DNA from: JAEVLT01 sp050496765 | GTDB lineage: Bacteria; Bacillota; Bacilli; Bacillales; Cytobacillaceae | DNA length: 64,000 nucleotides | Assembly: GCF_050496765.1 (NCBI RefSeq) | Contig: NZ_JBNWEO010000015.1 | Location: 620,001 to 684,000, forward strand | Direction: 5' to 3' | In this document: piece after piece, positions 52,682 to 60,623 of the stretch | Numbering within the stretch: position 1 is the stretch's first letter | Layout: each line of letters begins with the position of its first letter | Notes under the pieces: model-generated | The model's database searches: none | Told to the model about the DNA's origin: nothing | Seen by the model: only the letters and a program-made list of their open reading frames with translations | Translations under genes and position numbers: made by a program

Positions 52682-54376
52682 ATGATTTCTTTGTATCATC
52701 GAATGAGTAAGGCGTTTTCGGAACAAACAACACTGCTTATTTACGCAGCCATTATCGGGGTCGGAGGCGGATATGGTGCTGTCGGATTTAGGTGGTTAAT
52801 CAATCAATTTACCTATTTATTTTTTCACCGCACACAGACCGAACTTGCTTCCTACCACGGTGTCCGGACTCTGTTTGTACCAATTATTGGCGGTTTGATG
52901 GTCGGATTGCTGGTTCACTTTTTTGCTAGGGAAGCAAAAGGCCACGGCGTTCCTGAGGTTATGTATGCGATAACTGAGAAAAAAGGTGTGATCCGGCCAA
53001 GAATCGTTGTGTTTAAAGCAGTTGCCTCAGCTATTTCAATTGGATCCGGCGGCTCAGTAGGAAGGGAAGGTCCGATTGTTCAAATTGGTTCTGCTTGGGG
53101 CTCCACTTTTGGGCGGTTATTAGGCATTCGGGAGCAAAATTTAAAAATTCTTGTTGCCTGCGGGGCTGCTGCAGGGATTGCAGCTACATTTAACGCCCCT
53201 ATCGGTGGAGCGCTTTTTGCTTTCGAAGTTATTTTAGGAAACTTTTCACGAACAAATGTCAGTGCCATTGTTATTTCTTCTGTTCTTTCAGCAGCAATTG
53301 GGCGTCTTTACTTTGGGAATATGGCTTCCTTCCCTATTCCTAATTATCATGTTTCAGGAATTATCATCTTATTGTTTTTTGCCATTCTTGGCATTGTTGG
53401 TGGTTTATACGGGGCTGTCTATGCAAAAGTTTTACTCTTTTTTGAAAATTTATGGGATAAAATGAATTCTCTCCCCGAATGGCTAAAACCGGCATTTGGC
53501 GGGATCATTATTGGTGCTGTCGGTTTCTTTTTCCCACAAGTTCTCGGAGTGGGTTATCCATCGATTGAAAAAGCATTAGTCAATCATATTGATTTAAATA
53601 TGCTTGTCGTTTTATTAATTTTAAAATTATTTTTAACTTCCATAACGATCGCCTCAGGAGGTTCGGGAGGTGTTTTTGCTCCTGGTTTATTCATGGGAGC
53701 AATGCTTGGGGGCGCAGTCGGCATCATTTTTCAAAACCTTTTTCCTGGAATGGATATAAGTGAAGGTGTTTTTGCAGCAGTTGGAATGGCTACTGTTTTT
53801 GCTGGTTCTGCACATGCGCCGATCACTGCAATGGTCATGTTATTTGAAATGACCGGCAATTATCAGCTTATTTTGCCGCTAATGCTGGCCACAGTCATTG
53901 CAACGACCGTTTCAATGAAATTAAGCAGGGAAAGTATTTATACAATGAAATTAATGAGGCGCGGGTTTGACATTATTCGCAAGCGCGCAACTGACCGCCT
54001 TTCTTCTATTCTTGTGGGAGAAGCGATTCACCCTGAAAAGCTAACTCTTCAAGCAACGATTACTTTAGAAGAAGCTTACGTAAAATTTGAAAATAGTGCA
54101 GAATGGTTTGCCACAGTTCGGGATAAGGAGGGAAAATTGTTAGGGAGTGTTTCCCGGGCACAAGTATTGGAAGAACTTCAGCACCAACATGGCGGCAATT
54201 TGATTACAAACATACTTCCAAAGAAAATGGGCCATGTATCATCGAATGCTACTTTAAGTGAAGCCAGCCAAATCATGAATCAACTTGGAATCAACTATTT
54301 GTTAGTTGATGATGAGACGAAAAATTCAATAGGTGTAATTGGAAGTTCCGATATTATTAGATGCTATAAGGAATAA
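52682..54376 (+). CDS. ClC-family chloride channel/antiporter with CBS domains
   Basis: 564 residues. The ClC core shows the ion-path motifs GSGGSVGREGPIVQIG, ASGGSGGVFAPGLFMGAMLG and MATVFAGSAHAPITAMVM; the GREGP glutamate is the gating Glu of ClC proteins. Two CBS domains follow residue 440 (GEAIHPEKLTLQ, LSEASQIMNQLGINYLLV) and probably sense nucleotides. AGGAGG precedes the ATG by 8-10 bases. No fluoride riboswitch is seen upstream, and the core is not the fluoride-specific type. Confidence 0.94.
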   Translation: MISLYHRMSKAFSEQTTLLIYAAIIGVGGGYGAVGFRWLINQFTYLFFHRTQTELASYHGVRTLFVPIIGGLMVGLLVHFFAREAKGHGVPEVMYAITEKKGVIRPRIVVFKAVASAISIGSGGSVGREGPIVQIGSAWGSTFGRLLGIREQNLKILVACGAAAGIAATFNAPIGGALFAFEVILGNFSRTNVSAIVISSVLSAAIGRLYFGNMASFPIPNYHVSGIIILLFFAILGIVGGLYGAVYAKVLLFFENLWDKMNSLPEWLKPAFGGIIIGAVGFFFPQVLGVGYPSIEKALVNHIDLNMLVVLLILKLFLTSITIASGGSGGVFAPGLFMGAMLGGAVGIIFQNLFPGMDISEGVFAAVGMATVFAGSAHAPITAMVMLFEMTGNYQLILPLMLATVIATTVSMKLSRESIYTMKLMRRGFDIIRKRATDRLSSILVGEAIHPEKLTLQATITLEEAYVKFENSAEWFATVRDKEGKLLGSVSRAQVLEELQHQHGGNLITNILPKKMGHVSSNATLSEASQIMNQLGINYLLVDDETKNSIGVIGSSDIIRCYKE

Positions 54377-54377
54377 A

Positions 54378-54407
54378 CGACTAGTTTTTTGAAGCTAGTC
54401 GCTTTTT
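54378..54407 (+). terminator. terminator of the ClC gene
   Basis: CGACTAG pairs with CTAGTCG around a 10-base loop and is followed by CTTTTTATG. Confidence 0.8.
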
Positions 54408-54429
54408 ATGCATGATTAAATAATCGAAC

Positions 54430-54840
54430 TTAACTGCCCCGTAGAACTTTCACAAATTGTAATATAATTGCGGCACCTTTGATTGGCGGTTCATTGCAGT
54501 TTAAAGTGAGCACCCCTTTTGAAACTTTGTATAATGCAGGGGGCTGCAGTACTCCATTTATAAAAAGATTATAATAAGAAACTTTTTGCGGATCGAGAAT
54601 GCCTGTTTTACCATAATCAAGAACTTCATCGTCGTCGATATAGATTAATTTCTTTCCATCCGAAACCGCATTGTAATGAAAGGTTTCTGTCTTTAGTACC
54701 TCTTCCTTTTGCTTTTTTTCGGCGAGTATAAGTAATTCGATCAGCCACCTTGGCGGGCATAATTGCGGACATTGATGGCAATCAGCACAGCAAAGATCAT
54801 TGCGAATCCCGATCCTGGTCTTTCCTTCTTTCACCTTCAT
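54430..54840 (-). CDS. DUF4183 protein with an N-terminal Cys cluster
   Basis: 136 residues. The C-terminal half (YYNLFINGVLQPPALYKVSKG..LTLN, GAAIILQF) is a DUF4183 domain, a fold found in spore-surface and exosporium proteins of Bacilli. The N-terminal part holds NDLCCADCHQCPQLCPP, six Cys within 15 residues, suited for metal binding or cross-linking. It is convergent with the ClC gene and divergent from a second DUF4183 gene. Confidence 0.8.
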   Translation of the reverse strand: MKVKEGKTRIGIRNDLCCADCHQCPQLCPPRWLIELLILAEKKQKEEVLKTETFHYNAVSDGKKLIYIDDDEVLDYGKTGILDPQKVSYYNLFINGVLQPPALYKVSKGVLTLNCNEPPIKGAAIILQFVKVLRGS

Positions 54841-55037
54841 TTTCTGCTTACATCCTTTTTCATTATTTTATCGATACAAACGTAAAAAGGTGAAGCTTTC
54901 CATTCCATTTTTTACAAAATTGTGAACAATTATTGAAAATGTACTTTCGTGAGTGATACTTTTCCCATTCACTAAATTGGACAAATTCATACGTTAAATG
55001 GAGAACGATTAAATTTATTCAGAATGGAGGTTCAAGC

Positions 55038-55421
55038 ATGGCCTTACAGTTGATGAAATTGCTCATTACTGCTTCGACAACAACCAATGTGGTGCCAAGC
55101 CCGCAGAAATTTTTCTATGTAACAGCAGCTGAAACGGCAGCCGGAAGTACACTAACCGTCGATGCAGCATCGTTTTTCCAGGATGATGGTGCTGCGGCAA
55201 CGGCACTGCCTGCACTTACTTCCAGCAACAGCTATTTCAATGTGTATATTAACGGTGTTTTGCAGCAGCAAGGAAACTCAACCTACACACCTGGTGCTAC
55301 CACTATCGGTTCACTTGCATTTGCCGTTCCTGCAGGAGGAAGTCCGATTTTGCAAAATACTTCTGTTGTGCTAGAAGTTGTAAACTATGCACCTGCTTCA
55401 ACCACAACCGTTGCAACCTAG
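55038..55421 (+). CDS. DUF4183 spore-surface-type protein
   Basis: 127 residues, low in charge and rich in Ala, Thr and Ser, with SSNSYFNVYINGVLQQQGNS as the DUF4183 core, followed by TYTPG and LQNTSVVLEVVNY. Related proteins sit in the Bacillus exosporium. AATGGAGG precedes the ATG. The 197-base region between it and the divergent paralogue is AT-rich and may hold sporulation promoters, but I cannot assign one. Confidence 0.82.
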   Translation: MALQLMKLLITASTTTNVVPSPQKFFYVTAAETAAGSTLTVDAASFFQDDGAAATALPALTSSNSYFNVYINGVLQQQGNSTYTPGATTIGSLAFAVPAGGSPILQNTSVVLEVVNYAPASTTTVAT

Positions 55422-55465
55422 ACAAAAAATACCCAGCAGATGACTAAAGGGAAATAAAACAATCG

Positions 55466-55513
55466 AAAGCCTAACTTCTCCATTTAACAAATGTAAGAAA
55501 TTAGGCTTTTTGT
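55466..55513 (+). terminator. terminator after the DUF4183 gene
   Basis: AAAGCCTAA.TTCT pairs with AGAA.TTAGGCTTTTT, a long stem ending in a T run. Confidence 0.8.
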
Positions 55514-55644
55514 TATGAAACATTGTTCGCTATGAAATTTGAGTGAGATCTCTCTCTAATTGTATAAGTATTGCAATTTGCGTTTTATCTGCAAGTAGAG
55601 GTATGATACATATGTTTTCTTTATCGGTAAGGGAGGAATTTTTT

Positions 55645-56205
55645 ATGAACAATTTACAGCTTGATTTTGCTAAAACAGCATTGGTTTTGATTGACCTGCA
55701 AAATGGGATTGTGTCCATGCCTGGCGGAAAGGCAGTTGTTGATAAAGCTGTACAGCTAGTGGATTTGTTTCGGCAAAAAAACGGTTTTATCAGTTTTGTG
55801 CGGGTCAGTTTTTTGGATGGTAAAGATGTCTTAAATCCCCAACTGGATCAGGCACCAGCTGCAGTCAATCGCCCCAAAGGTTGGGATGAACTTGTACCTG
55901 AGCTCGGGGTTTTGGAAAAAGATTATGTCGTTACAAAGCGGCAATGGGGTGCGTTTTTTTGCACAGATTTAGATTTGCAGCTGCGCAGACGCGGAATTGA
56001 TACGATTGTTCTTAGCGGGATTGCGACGAATATTGGTGTGGAAACGACTGCTCGTGAAGCATTCCAATATGGTTATAACCAAATTTTTATTACCGACGCA
56101 ATGGCAACCTTTAGCCCGGATGCACATGAGGCAACGATCAAATATATTTTTCCGCGCATCGGCAAACTGCGGACAACGGAACAATTTTTAGCAGAAGTGA
56201 TGTAA
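55645..56205 (+). CDS. isochorismatase-family hydrolase (YwoC-like), without the catalytic Cys
   Basis: 186 residues from the ATG at 55645, which follows GGGAGGAA. Family motifs are D17 in LVLIDLQNG, K98 in YVVTKRQWGAF, and SGIATNIGVETTAREAF. In the nicotinamidase-like members a Cys stands where this protein has G131 (ATNIGV), as in true isochorismatases, so thiol-based amide hydrolysis is unlikely. It is followed 15 bases later by an MFS exporter; B. subtilis has a similar ywoC-ywoD pair. Confidence 0.88.
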   Translation: MNNLQLDFAKTALVLIDLQNGIVSMPGGKAVVDKAVQLVDLFRQKNGFISFVRVSFLDGKDVLNPQLDQAPAAVNRPKGWDELVPELGVLEKDYVVTKRQWGAFFCTDLDLQLRRRGIDTIVLSGIATNIGVETTAREAFQYGYNQIFITDAMATFSPDAHEATIKYIFPRIGKLRTTEQFLAEVM

Positions 56206-56220
56206 GGTTTGGGCTGCACT

Positions 56221-57579
56221 ATGAAAAACAATCGTGGTTTATTTTTAACAGCCGTTGCAACGGGAACGATGCTCAATCCGCTCAATTCTTCGATGATTTC
56301 ATTAGCACTGCACAGCATTCAGCGCGATTTCCACCTCTCGTTTACAACGGTATCATGGTTAATTTCTTCATTTTACTTGGCTAGTGCTGTCGCACAGCCG
56401 GTTACTGGAAAAATCGGTGACCTGATCGGCAGCAAAAAAACCTTTTTCGCCGGACTCATCCTTGTCCTAATCTCCGCTATTGGAGCACCGCTTGCAACTA
56501 GTTTCCTAATGCTTTTGTTGATGCGCCTATTCCAATCGGTCGGAAGCAGTGCGATTTATCCATCCGGGATGACGCTGATTCGCGACCATATTAACGATCG
56601 CCAAGCATCTGCTTTGGCTGTCTTATCCATTTTTGCTTCTGCGATGTCGTCTTTAGGCCCGACGCTTGGCGGCTTTTTGATTATTTGGGGCGATTGGCCG
56701 GCAATTTTCAAAGTGAATTACCCGATTATCTTGATCAGCTTGCTGCTCGGGTGGTACATGTTTCCAAAGGATGAGAAAAAGGGCGGGCGTTTGAAGGATT
56801 TGCTGCTAATGCTCGATCTGATCGGGATTGCTTTTTTTGCTATCGGTATGGTGTTAATTTTGTGGTTTTTATTATCGTTAAAAACAGCCGTTCATCTCGC
56901 CTCCGGAATTGGCGGACTTTTATTTCTTGGCCTGTTTATTTGGTGGGAGCTGGAGGTAAAAGAACCCTTTATTGATATTCGCTTATTTAAAAAACATCCA
57001 AAGCTCTCATGGGTGTACTTACAGTTTATTTTTTTAAATATCTATTTCTATTCACTCTTTTTCGGCCTTCCCAGCTATTTTCAGGACGAAATGAATTTAA
57101 GTGTTAAAACAAGCGGTCTATTGATGCTGTTCATGTCAGGAGTTAGTATTTTTGTTTCGCCGTTAACCGGAAAGTGGATTGACCGGCGCGGCATCAAACA
57201 GCCGATTTGGATTGGTTCTATGCTGGCGGTTCTTGGCGCTGTTGTGCTTACAGTATTTTTTGTTCATGCACCAAACTGGGGAATGGGGTTAATCCTCTCA
57301 ATTCTCGGGATCAGCTACGGAATTTTAAATGTCGTCTTGCAGGCAGCGATGCTAAAGGAAAGCCCGGCTGAAATGATTGGGACGACATCAGGCTTATTCC
57401 AAACATGCCGTTATTTCGGTTCGATTTTATCATCAATTGTGCTTGGCCTTGTTTTCGGCAAAGCAATCACAGCCGGGCACTTACAAATTCTTGGCATCGT
57501 GTTGATTTTTACCGGAGTTGGCAGCTTGTTGATGAGCCTGCGCTTTACCGGGATGCTTGGAAAAACAGAACGAGGTTGA
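56221..57579 (+). CDS. MFS transporter, DHA2 (14-helix) type, YwoD-like
   Basis: About 452 residues with around 14 hydrophobic segments and the MFS loop GKIGDLIGSKKTFF, FQSVGSSAIYPSGMTLIRDH and PLTGKWIDRRGIKQP. DHA2 carriers pump out drugs or metabolites with protons. The ATG at 56221 is taken as start; the TTG at 56209 is too close to AAGG. It pairs with the isochorismatase-like gene. The 52-bp array B starts right after it. Confidence 0.88.
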   Translation: MKNNRGLFLTAVATGTMLNPLNSSMISLALHSIQRDFHLSFTTVSWLISSFYLASAVAQPVTGKIGDLIGSKKTFFAGLILVLISAIGAPLATSFLMLLLMRLFQSVGSSAIYPSGMTLIRDHINDRQASALAVLSIFASAMSSLGPTLGGFLIIWGDWPAIFKVNYPIILISLLLGWYMFPKDEKKGGRLKDLLLMLDLIGIAFFAIGMVLILWFLLSLKTAVHLASGIGGLLFLGLFIWWELEVKEPFIDIRLFKKHPKLSWVYLQFIFLNIYFYSLFFGLPSYFQDEMNLSVKTSGLLMLFMSGVSIFVSPLTGKWIDRRGIKQPIWIGSMLAVLGAVVLTVFFVHAPNWGMGLILSILGISYGILNVVLQAAMLKESPAEMIGTTSGLFQTCRYFGSILSSIVLGLVFGKAITAGHLQILGIVLIFTGVGSLLMSLRFTGMLGKTERG

Positions 57580-57625
57580 GTTGGTACTGGGTTCATAAAA
57601 CTTTTCGAGGGGTAATTGCGGTTTT

Positions 57626-58665
57626 TGGGATTTCATAATAACCGTTTGCGCAGTGCGTGACCCTTTTTGGGCACTATGAACCCTTTATAACGACCATTTG
57701 CGCGGCGCGTGACCCTTTTTGGGCACTATGAACGGTTTATAACGACCATTTGTGCGGCGCGTGACCCTTTTGGGGCACTATGAACGGTTTATAACGACCA
57801 TTTGTGCGGCGCGTGACCCTTTTGGGGCATTATGAACTCTTTATAACGACCGGTTGCGCGGCGCGTGACCCTTTTGGGGCACTATGAACGGTTTATAACG
57901 ACCGGTTGCGCGGCGCGTGATCCTTTTTGGGCACTATGAACGGTTTATAACGACCATTTGCGCGGCGCGTGACCCTTTTGGGGCACTATGAACGGTTTAT
58001 AACGACCGGTTGCGCGGCGCGTGACCCTTTTGGGGCACTATGAACGGTTTATAACGACCGGTTGTGCGGCGCGTGACCCTTTTTGGGCACTATGAACGGT
58101 TTATAACGACCGGTTGTGCGGCGCGTGACCCTTTTGGGGCACTATGAACCTTTTATAACGACCGTTTGTGCGGCGCGTGACCCTTTTGGGGCACTATGAA
58201 CTCTTTATAACGACCGTTTGCGCGGCGCGTGACCCTTTTTGGGCACTATGAACGGTTTATAACGACCATTTGTGCGGCGCGTGACCCTTTCGGGGCACTA
58301 TGAACGGTTTATAACGACCGGTTGCGCGGCGCGTGATCCTTTTGGGGCACTATGAACCCTTTATAACGACCATTTGCGCAGTGCGTGACCCTTTTTGGGC
58401 ACTATGAACCCTTTATAACGACCGTTTGCGCGGCGCGTGACCCATTTGGGGCACTATGAACTCTTTATAACGACCGTTTGTGCGGTGCGTGATCCTTTTG
58501 GGACACTATGAACCTTTTATAACGACCATTTGTGCGGCGCGTGACCCTTTTGGGGCACTATGAACGGTTTATAACGACCGGTTGTGCGGCGCGTGACCCT
58601 TTTTGGGCACTATGAACCTTTTATAACGACCGGTTGTGCGGCGCGTGACCCTTTTGGGGCTTTAT
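57626..58665. repeat. array B: twenty 52-bp tandem repeats
   Basis: Nineteen units of exactly 52 bp run from 57678 to 58665, and a degenerate unit of the same length fills 57626-57677. Conserved blocks are TATGAACGGTTTATAACGACC, then A/GTTTGCGCGGCGCGTGACCC, then TTTTGGGGCAC. Variation is mostly at GGTTT/CCTTT/CTCTT, CATTT/CGGTT and GCGCGG/GTGCGG. CCC-TTTTG-GGG is a hairpin. The GC-rich GCGCGGCGCG block contrasts with the AT-rich surroundings. No gene lies between 57580 and 58684. Confidence 0.97.
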
Positions 58666-58684
58666 GAACTTCATAGAGCCCGTT

Positions 58685-58944
58685 TTAACTGCTGCCGACC
58701 TTTTTCATACAGTCCGAGCCGCATTTACAATTCATTTCACCGATAATCAGCTGCTCTTTTCCTACGGGAACATAAAAAAATTGTTTTTTTTGCAACAAAA
58801 TTCCACATAAACATCTAGAAGCCATTCAGGTGCCAAATGATAGGGAACTATTTTTTCAGTTGACCTGATCCTTTTAAAGCAGCCTCCACCATCTAAGAAG
58901 TGAGCATGATTATTTTTCAGCTTCTCGTTTTCGAATACTGTCAT
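58685..58944 (-). pseudogene. small Cys-containing gene broken at a T7 run
   Basis: The frame from ATG 58944 (LDGGGCFKRI.., HLAPEWLLDVYVEFCCKKN) stops right after a run of seven T at 58774-58780. One base back, the frame continues FFYVPVGKEQLIIGE with NCKCGSDCMKKVGSS to a stop at 58685, so both halves look like one protein of about 86 residues. The run also makes a U-UUU-UUU slippery heptamer. The start is uncertain: it overlaps the previous gene and the ribosome binding site is poor. The family is not recognised. Confidence 0.45.
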
Positions 58945-59128
58945 ACTCTTTCACATCGTTCTCCTTATTCAAAATATCATTCAGTGTCTCGGCTATATGA
59001 TAAAGAAGGCCAATAATAACGCCTAGTAATATAGAAACAGAAATCCCATCTGAAATCGGCTTTCCGTTCCAAGACATCATTACGATTGACATATATATAG
59101 TCAAGCCCGCGACCCCACCTGCAAACAT
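58910..59128 (-). CDS. small two-helix membrane protein
   Basis: About 72 residues from ATG 59128: a first helix in FAGGVAGLTIYMSIVMMSW, a second in GISVSILLGVIIGLLYHIA and a charged tail NDVKEYDSIRKREAEK. There is no ribosome binding site at that ATG. A strong GGAGGG lies about 55 bases upstream, and the in-frame codons from there (KKSKNLAAFS) carry no stop, but no standard start follows it. So the true start may be further upstream or non-standard. It follows the Cys-rich gene and may be coupled to it. Confidence 0.6.
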   Translation of the reverse strand: MFAGGVAGLTIYMSIVMMSWNGKPISDGISVSILLGVIIGLLYHIAETLNDILNKENDVKEYDSIRKREAEK

Positions 59129-59174
59129 TGAGAAAGCAGCTAAATTTTTTGACTTTTTTGTTTGATGTTTACTT

Positions 59175-59351
59175 TTATCCCTCCTCTTGTTTTTTCATCA
59201 ATCTCTTAATGTCTTCCCTCGGGTTCCAGCAGTTAAATTGATCGTTTGTTTTGGTTTCATAGCCGAGACGGCGGCAAAAATAGCGGGTGTCGAGCACATC
59301 CTTTTGAGTGCGAAAATGGATACAGGTAGCGCAACAGTGGTAATTTTTCAA
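59175..59351 (-). CDS. 58-residue Cys-rich protein
   Basis: A TTG at 59351 follows GGGGATT and opens KNYHCCATCIHFRTQKD, then RYFCRRLGYETKTNDQFNCW and a Lys-rich tail. The five Cys and a His (HCC..C, C, C) look like a small zinc- or cluster-binding fold. Small proteins of this type occur in other Bacillaceae. The function is unknown. It is too short for many gene callers. It is followed by the two-helix membrane gene in the same direction. Confidence 0.7.
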   Translation of the reverse strand: MKNYHCCATCIHFRTQKDVLDTRYFCRRLGYETKTNDQFNCWNPREDIKRLMKKQEEG

Positions 59352-59439
59352 CGAAATCCCCTATAAAAATACGACTTTTTTTACGAACTATTCAAGGTTT
59401 GGACATAGTTTGTTCACTCTTTTTCGTTATTCTATATAC

Positions 59440-59519
59440 AGGTTCAAACGAACCTCCACCTCCTGTCCTATAAACGAAAACTAGCGTCACGCCCGGCCTG
59501 TGTGCCGGGTATTTTTTTC
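59440..59519 (+). ncRNA. possible small RNA, or a stand-alone terminator
   Basis: AGGTTC-AAAC-GAACCT is a perfect small hairpin. About 30 bases later CCCGGC-CTGTGT-GCCGGG is followed by TATTTTTTT, a clear plus-strand terminator. No plus-strand gene lies upstream that it could serve. TTGTTC and TATATA, 17 bases apart, stand just before (59410, 59433), a weak promoter match that would start transcription inside the first hairpin. A short RNA is possible; alternatively it stops antisense transcripts. Confidence 0.35.
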
Positions 59520-59532
59520 TACTTGCTCAATT

Positions 59533-60150
59533 TTATCTTTCCCAAAGCGAAACAGTTAAATAGAGTGCTGTTCCCCACATAATCAACGCAGAAATTTTGT
59601 TTAGAAAAAGGATCATCCTGCCAGAAGTATCGAGCGATCCGACAATCTTCCCCGCAATCGATAAACCGAAAAACCACAGCCAGGAAACGAGAATACTAGC
59701 GATGGTAAACGTTATTTTTTCATTACCGGTGTACGATAATGAACTAGTACCAATCACGCCAATCGTATCCAAGATGGCATGAGGATTGAGCAATGAAACC
59801 GATGCGGCAAATGCAATTTGTTTTCTTGCGGTGAAGGAGTGCAGATTTTCACTCGATGCCGCCTGCGGCTTGCTGTTCCAAGTCGTATAGCCCATAAAAA
59901 GCAGAAATAAAATTCCGCCGATTAGAAGAATGGTCTTGATCCACGCGATTTCCAGCACGACGGCAGATATACCGAAAACTGCCAGAAAGATGAGAAACGT
60001 ATCGCAGATCGATGCGGTTAACACAACAGGAAGCACTTTTAGCCAGCTTTTGTGCATTGCCCCCTGGTTAAAAACAAAAACATTTTGAACCCCAAGGGGC
60101 AAAATAAGGCCAAATGCCAGCAAAAAACCGTGAATGGCTGCTTGCAACAT
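59533..60150 (-). CDS. LysE/ArgO-family amino acid exporter
   Basis: 205 residues with six hydrophobic segments. Family motifs are FLLAFGLILPLGVQNVFVFNQG at the N-terminus, SICDTFLIFLAVFG and SLLNPHAILDTIGVIG. These proteins export lysine, arginine or related amino acids. AGGAGAT precedes the ATG. It lies 15 bases after the GNAT gene. Confidence 0.92.
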   Translation of the reverse strand: MLQAAIHGFLLAFGLILPLGVQNVFVFNQGAMHKSWLKVLPVVLTASICDTFLIFLAVFGISAVVLEIAWIKTILLIGGILFLLFMGYTTWNSKPQAASSENLHSFTARKQIAFAASVSLLNPHAILDTIGVIGTSSLSYTGNEKITFTIASILVSWLWFFGLSIAGKIVGSLDTSGRMILFLNKISALIMWGTALYLTVSLWER

Positions 60151-60165
60151 ATTGATCTCCTATTC

Positions 60166-60609
60166 TTATCTTATCAATTTCATATAGTGCTCTGGATCTT
60201 TAATCACCTCAAAGCCATACTGCGTATAAAGCCCATGTGCATCAAACGTACTTAACATTAATTTGCCAACCTGTCCCAATTCAGATCGTTTTGTTAAAAC
60301 CTCCATAAGCCACTTCGACAGACCTCTCCCCCTATATTCTTTCAAAATAAATACATCCATGATCCAACCCATGCGGACGAAATCCGTTATCACACGGGCA
60401 AAACCGACTTGTTTTGCCTCACCGTTTTTAGGATCTCCTTCATATAAACCGAAGCAAATGGCGGAATGGTCAATCGAACTTGAAACTTTTTCGAATGAGA
60501 TTCCTTTTGCCCAATAAGAGTCTTCACTTAAAAAGCGATGAATCGTTTCCAAATCCAATAATTCCTTATCTGTATAAATGGTAAAGCCATGATTTGACCA
60601 TTTTGCCAT
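60166..60609 (-). CDS. GNAT-family N-acetyltransferase
   Basis: 147 residues. VGFARVITD, then IMDVFILKEYRGRGLSKWLM (acetyl-CoA pyrophosphate loop) and a C-terminal HGLYTQYGFEVIKDPEHYMK define the fold. The substrate is unknown. The ATG at 60609 follows AAGGGG by 8 bases; the longer frame overlaps the TVP38 gene. Confidence 0.9.
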   Translation of the reverse strand: MAKWSNHGFTIYTDKELLDLETIHRFLSEDSYWAKGISFEKVSSSIDHSAICFGLYEGDPKNGEAKQVGFARVITDFVRMGWIMDVFILKEYRGRGLSKWLMEVLTKRSELGQVGKLMLSTFDAHGLYTQYGFEVIKDPEHYMKLIR

Positions 60610-60623
60610 GCAAGATACCCCTT

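Noticed and set aside
57626..58665. CRISPR array or repeat protein gene
   Set aside because: No spacers, no cas genes; the 52-bp period changes frame each unit and stops occur in all frames.
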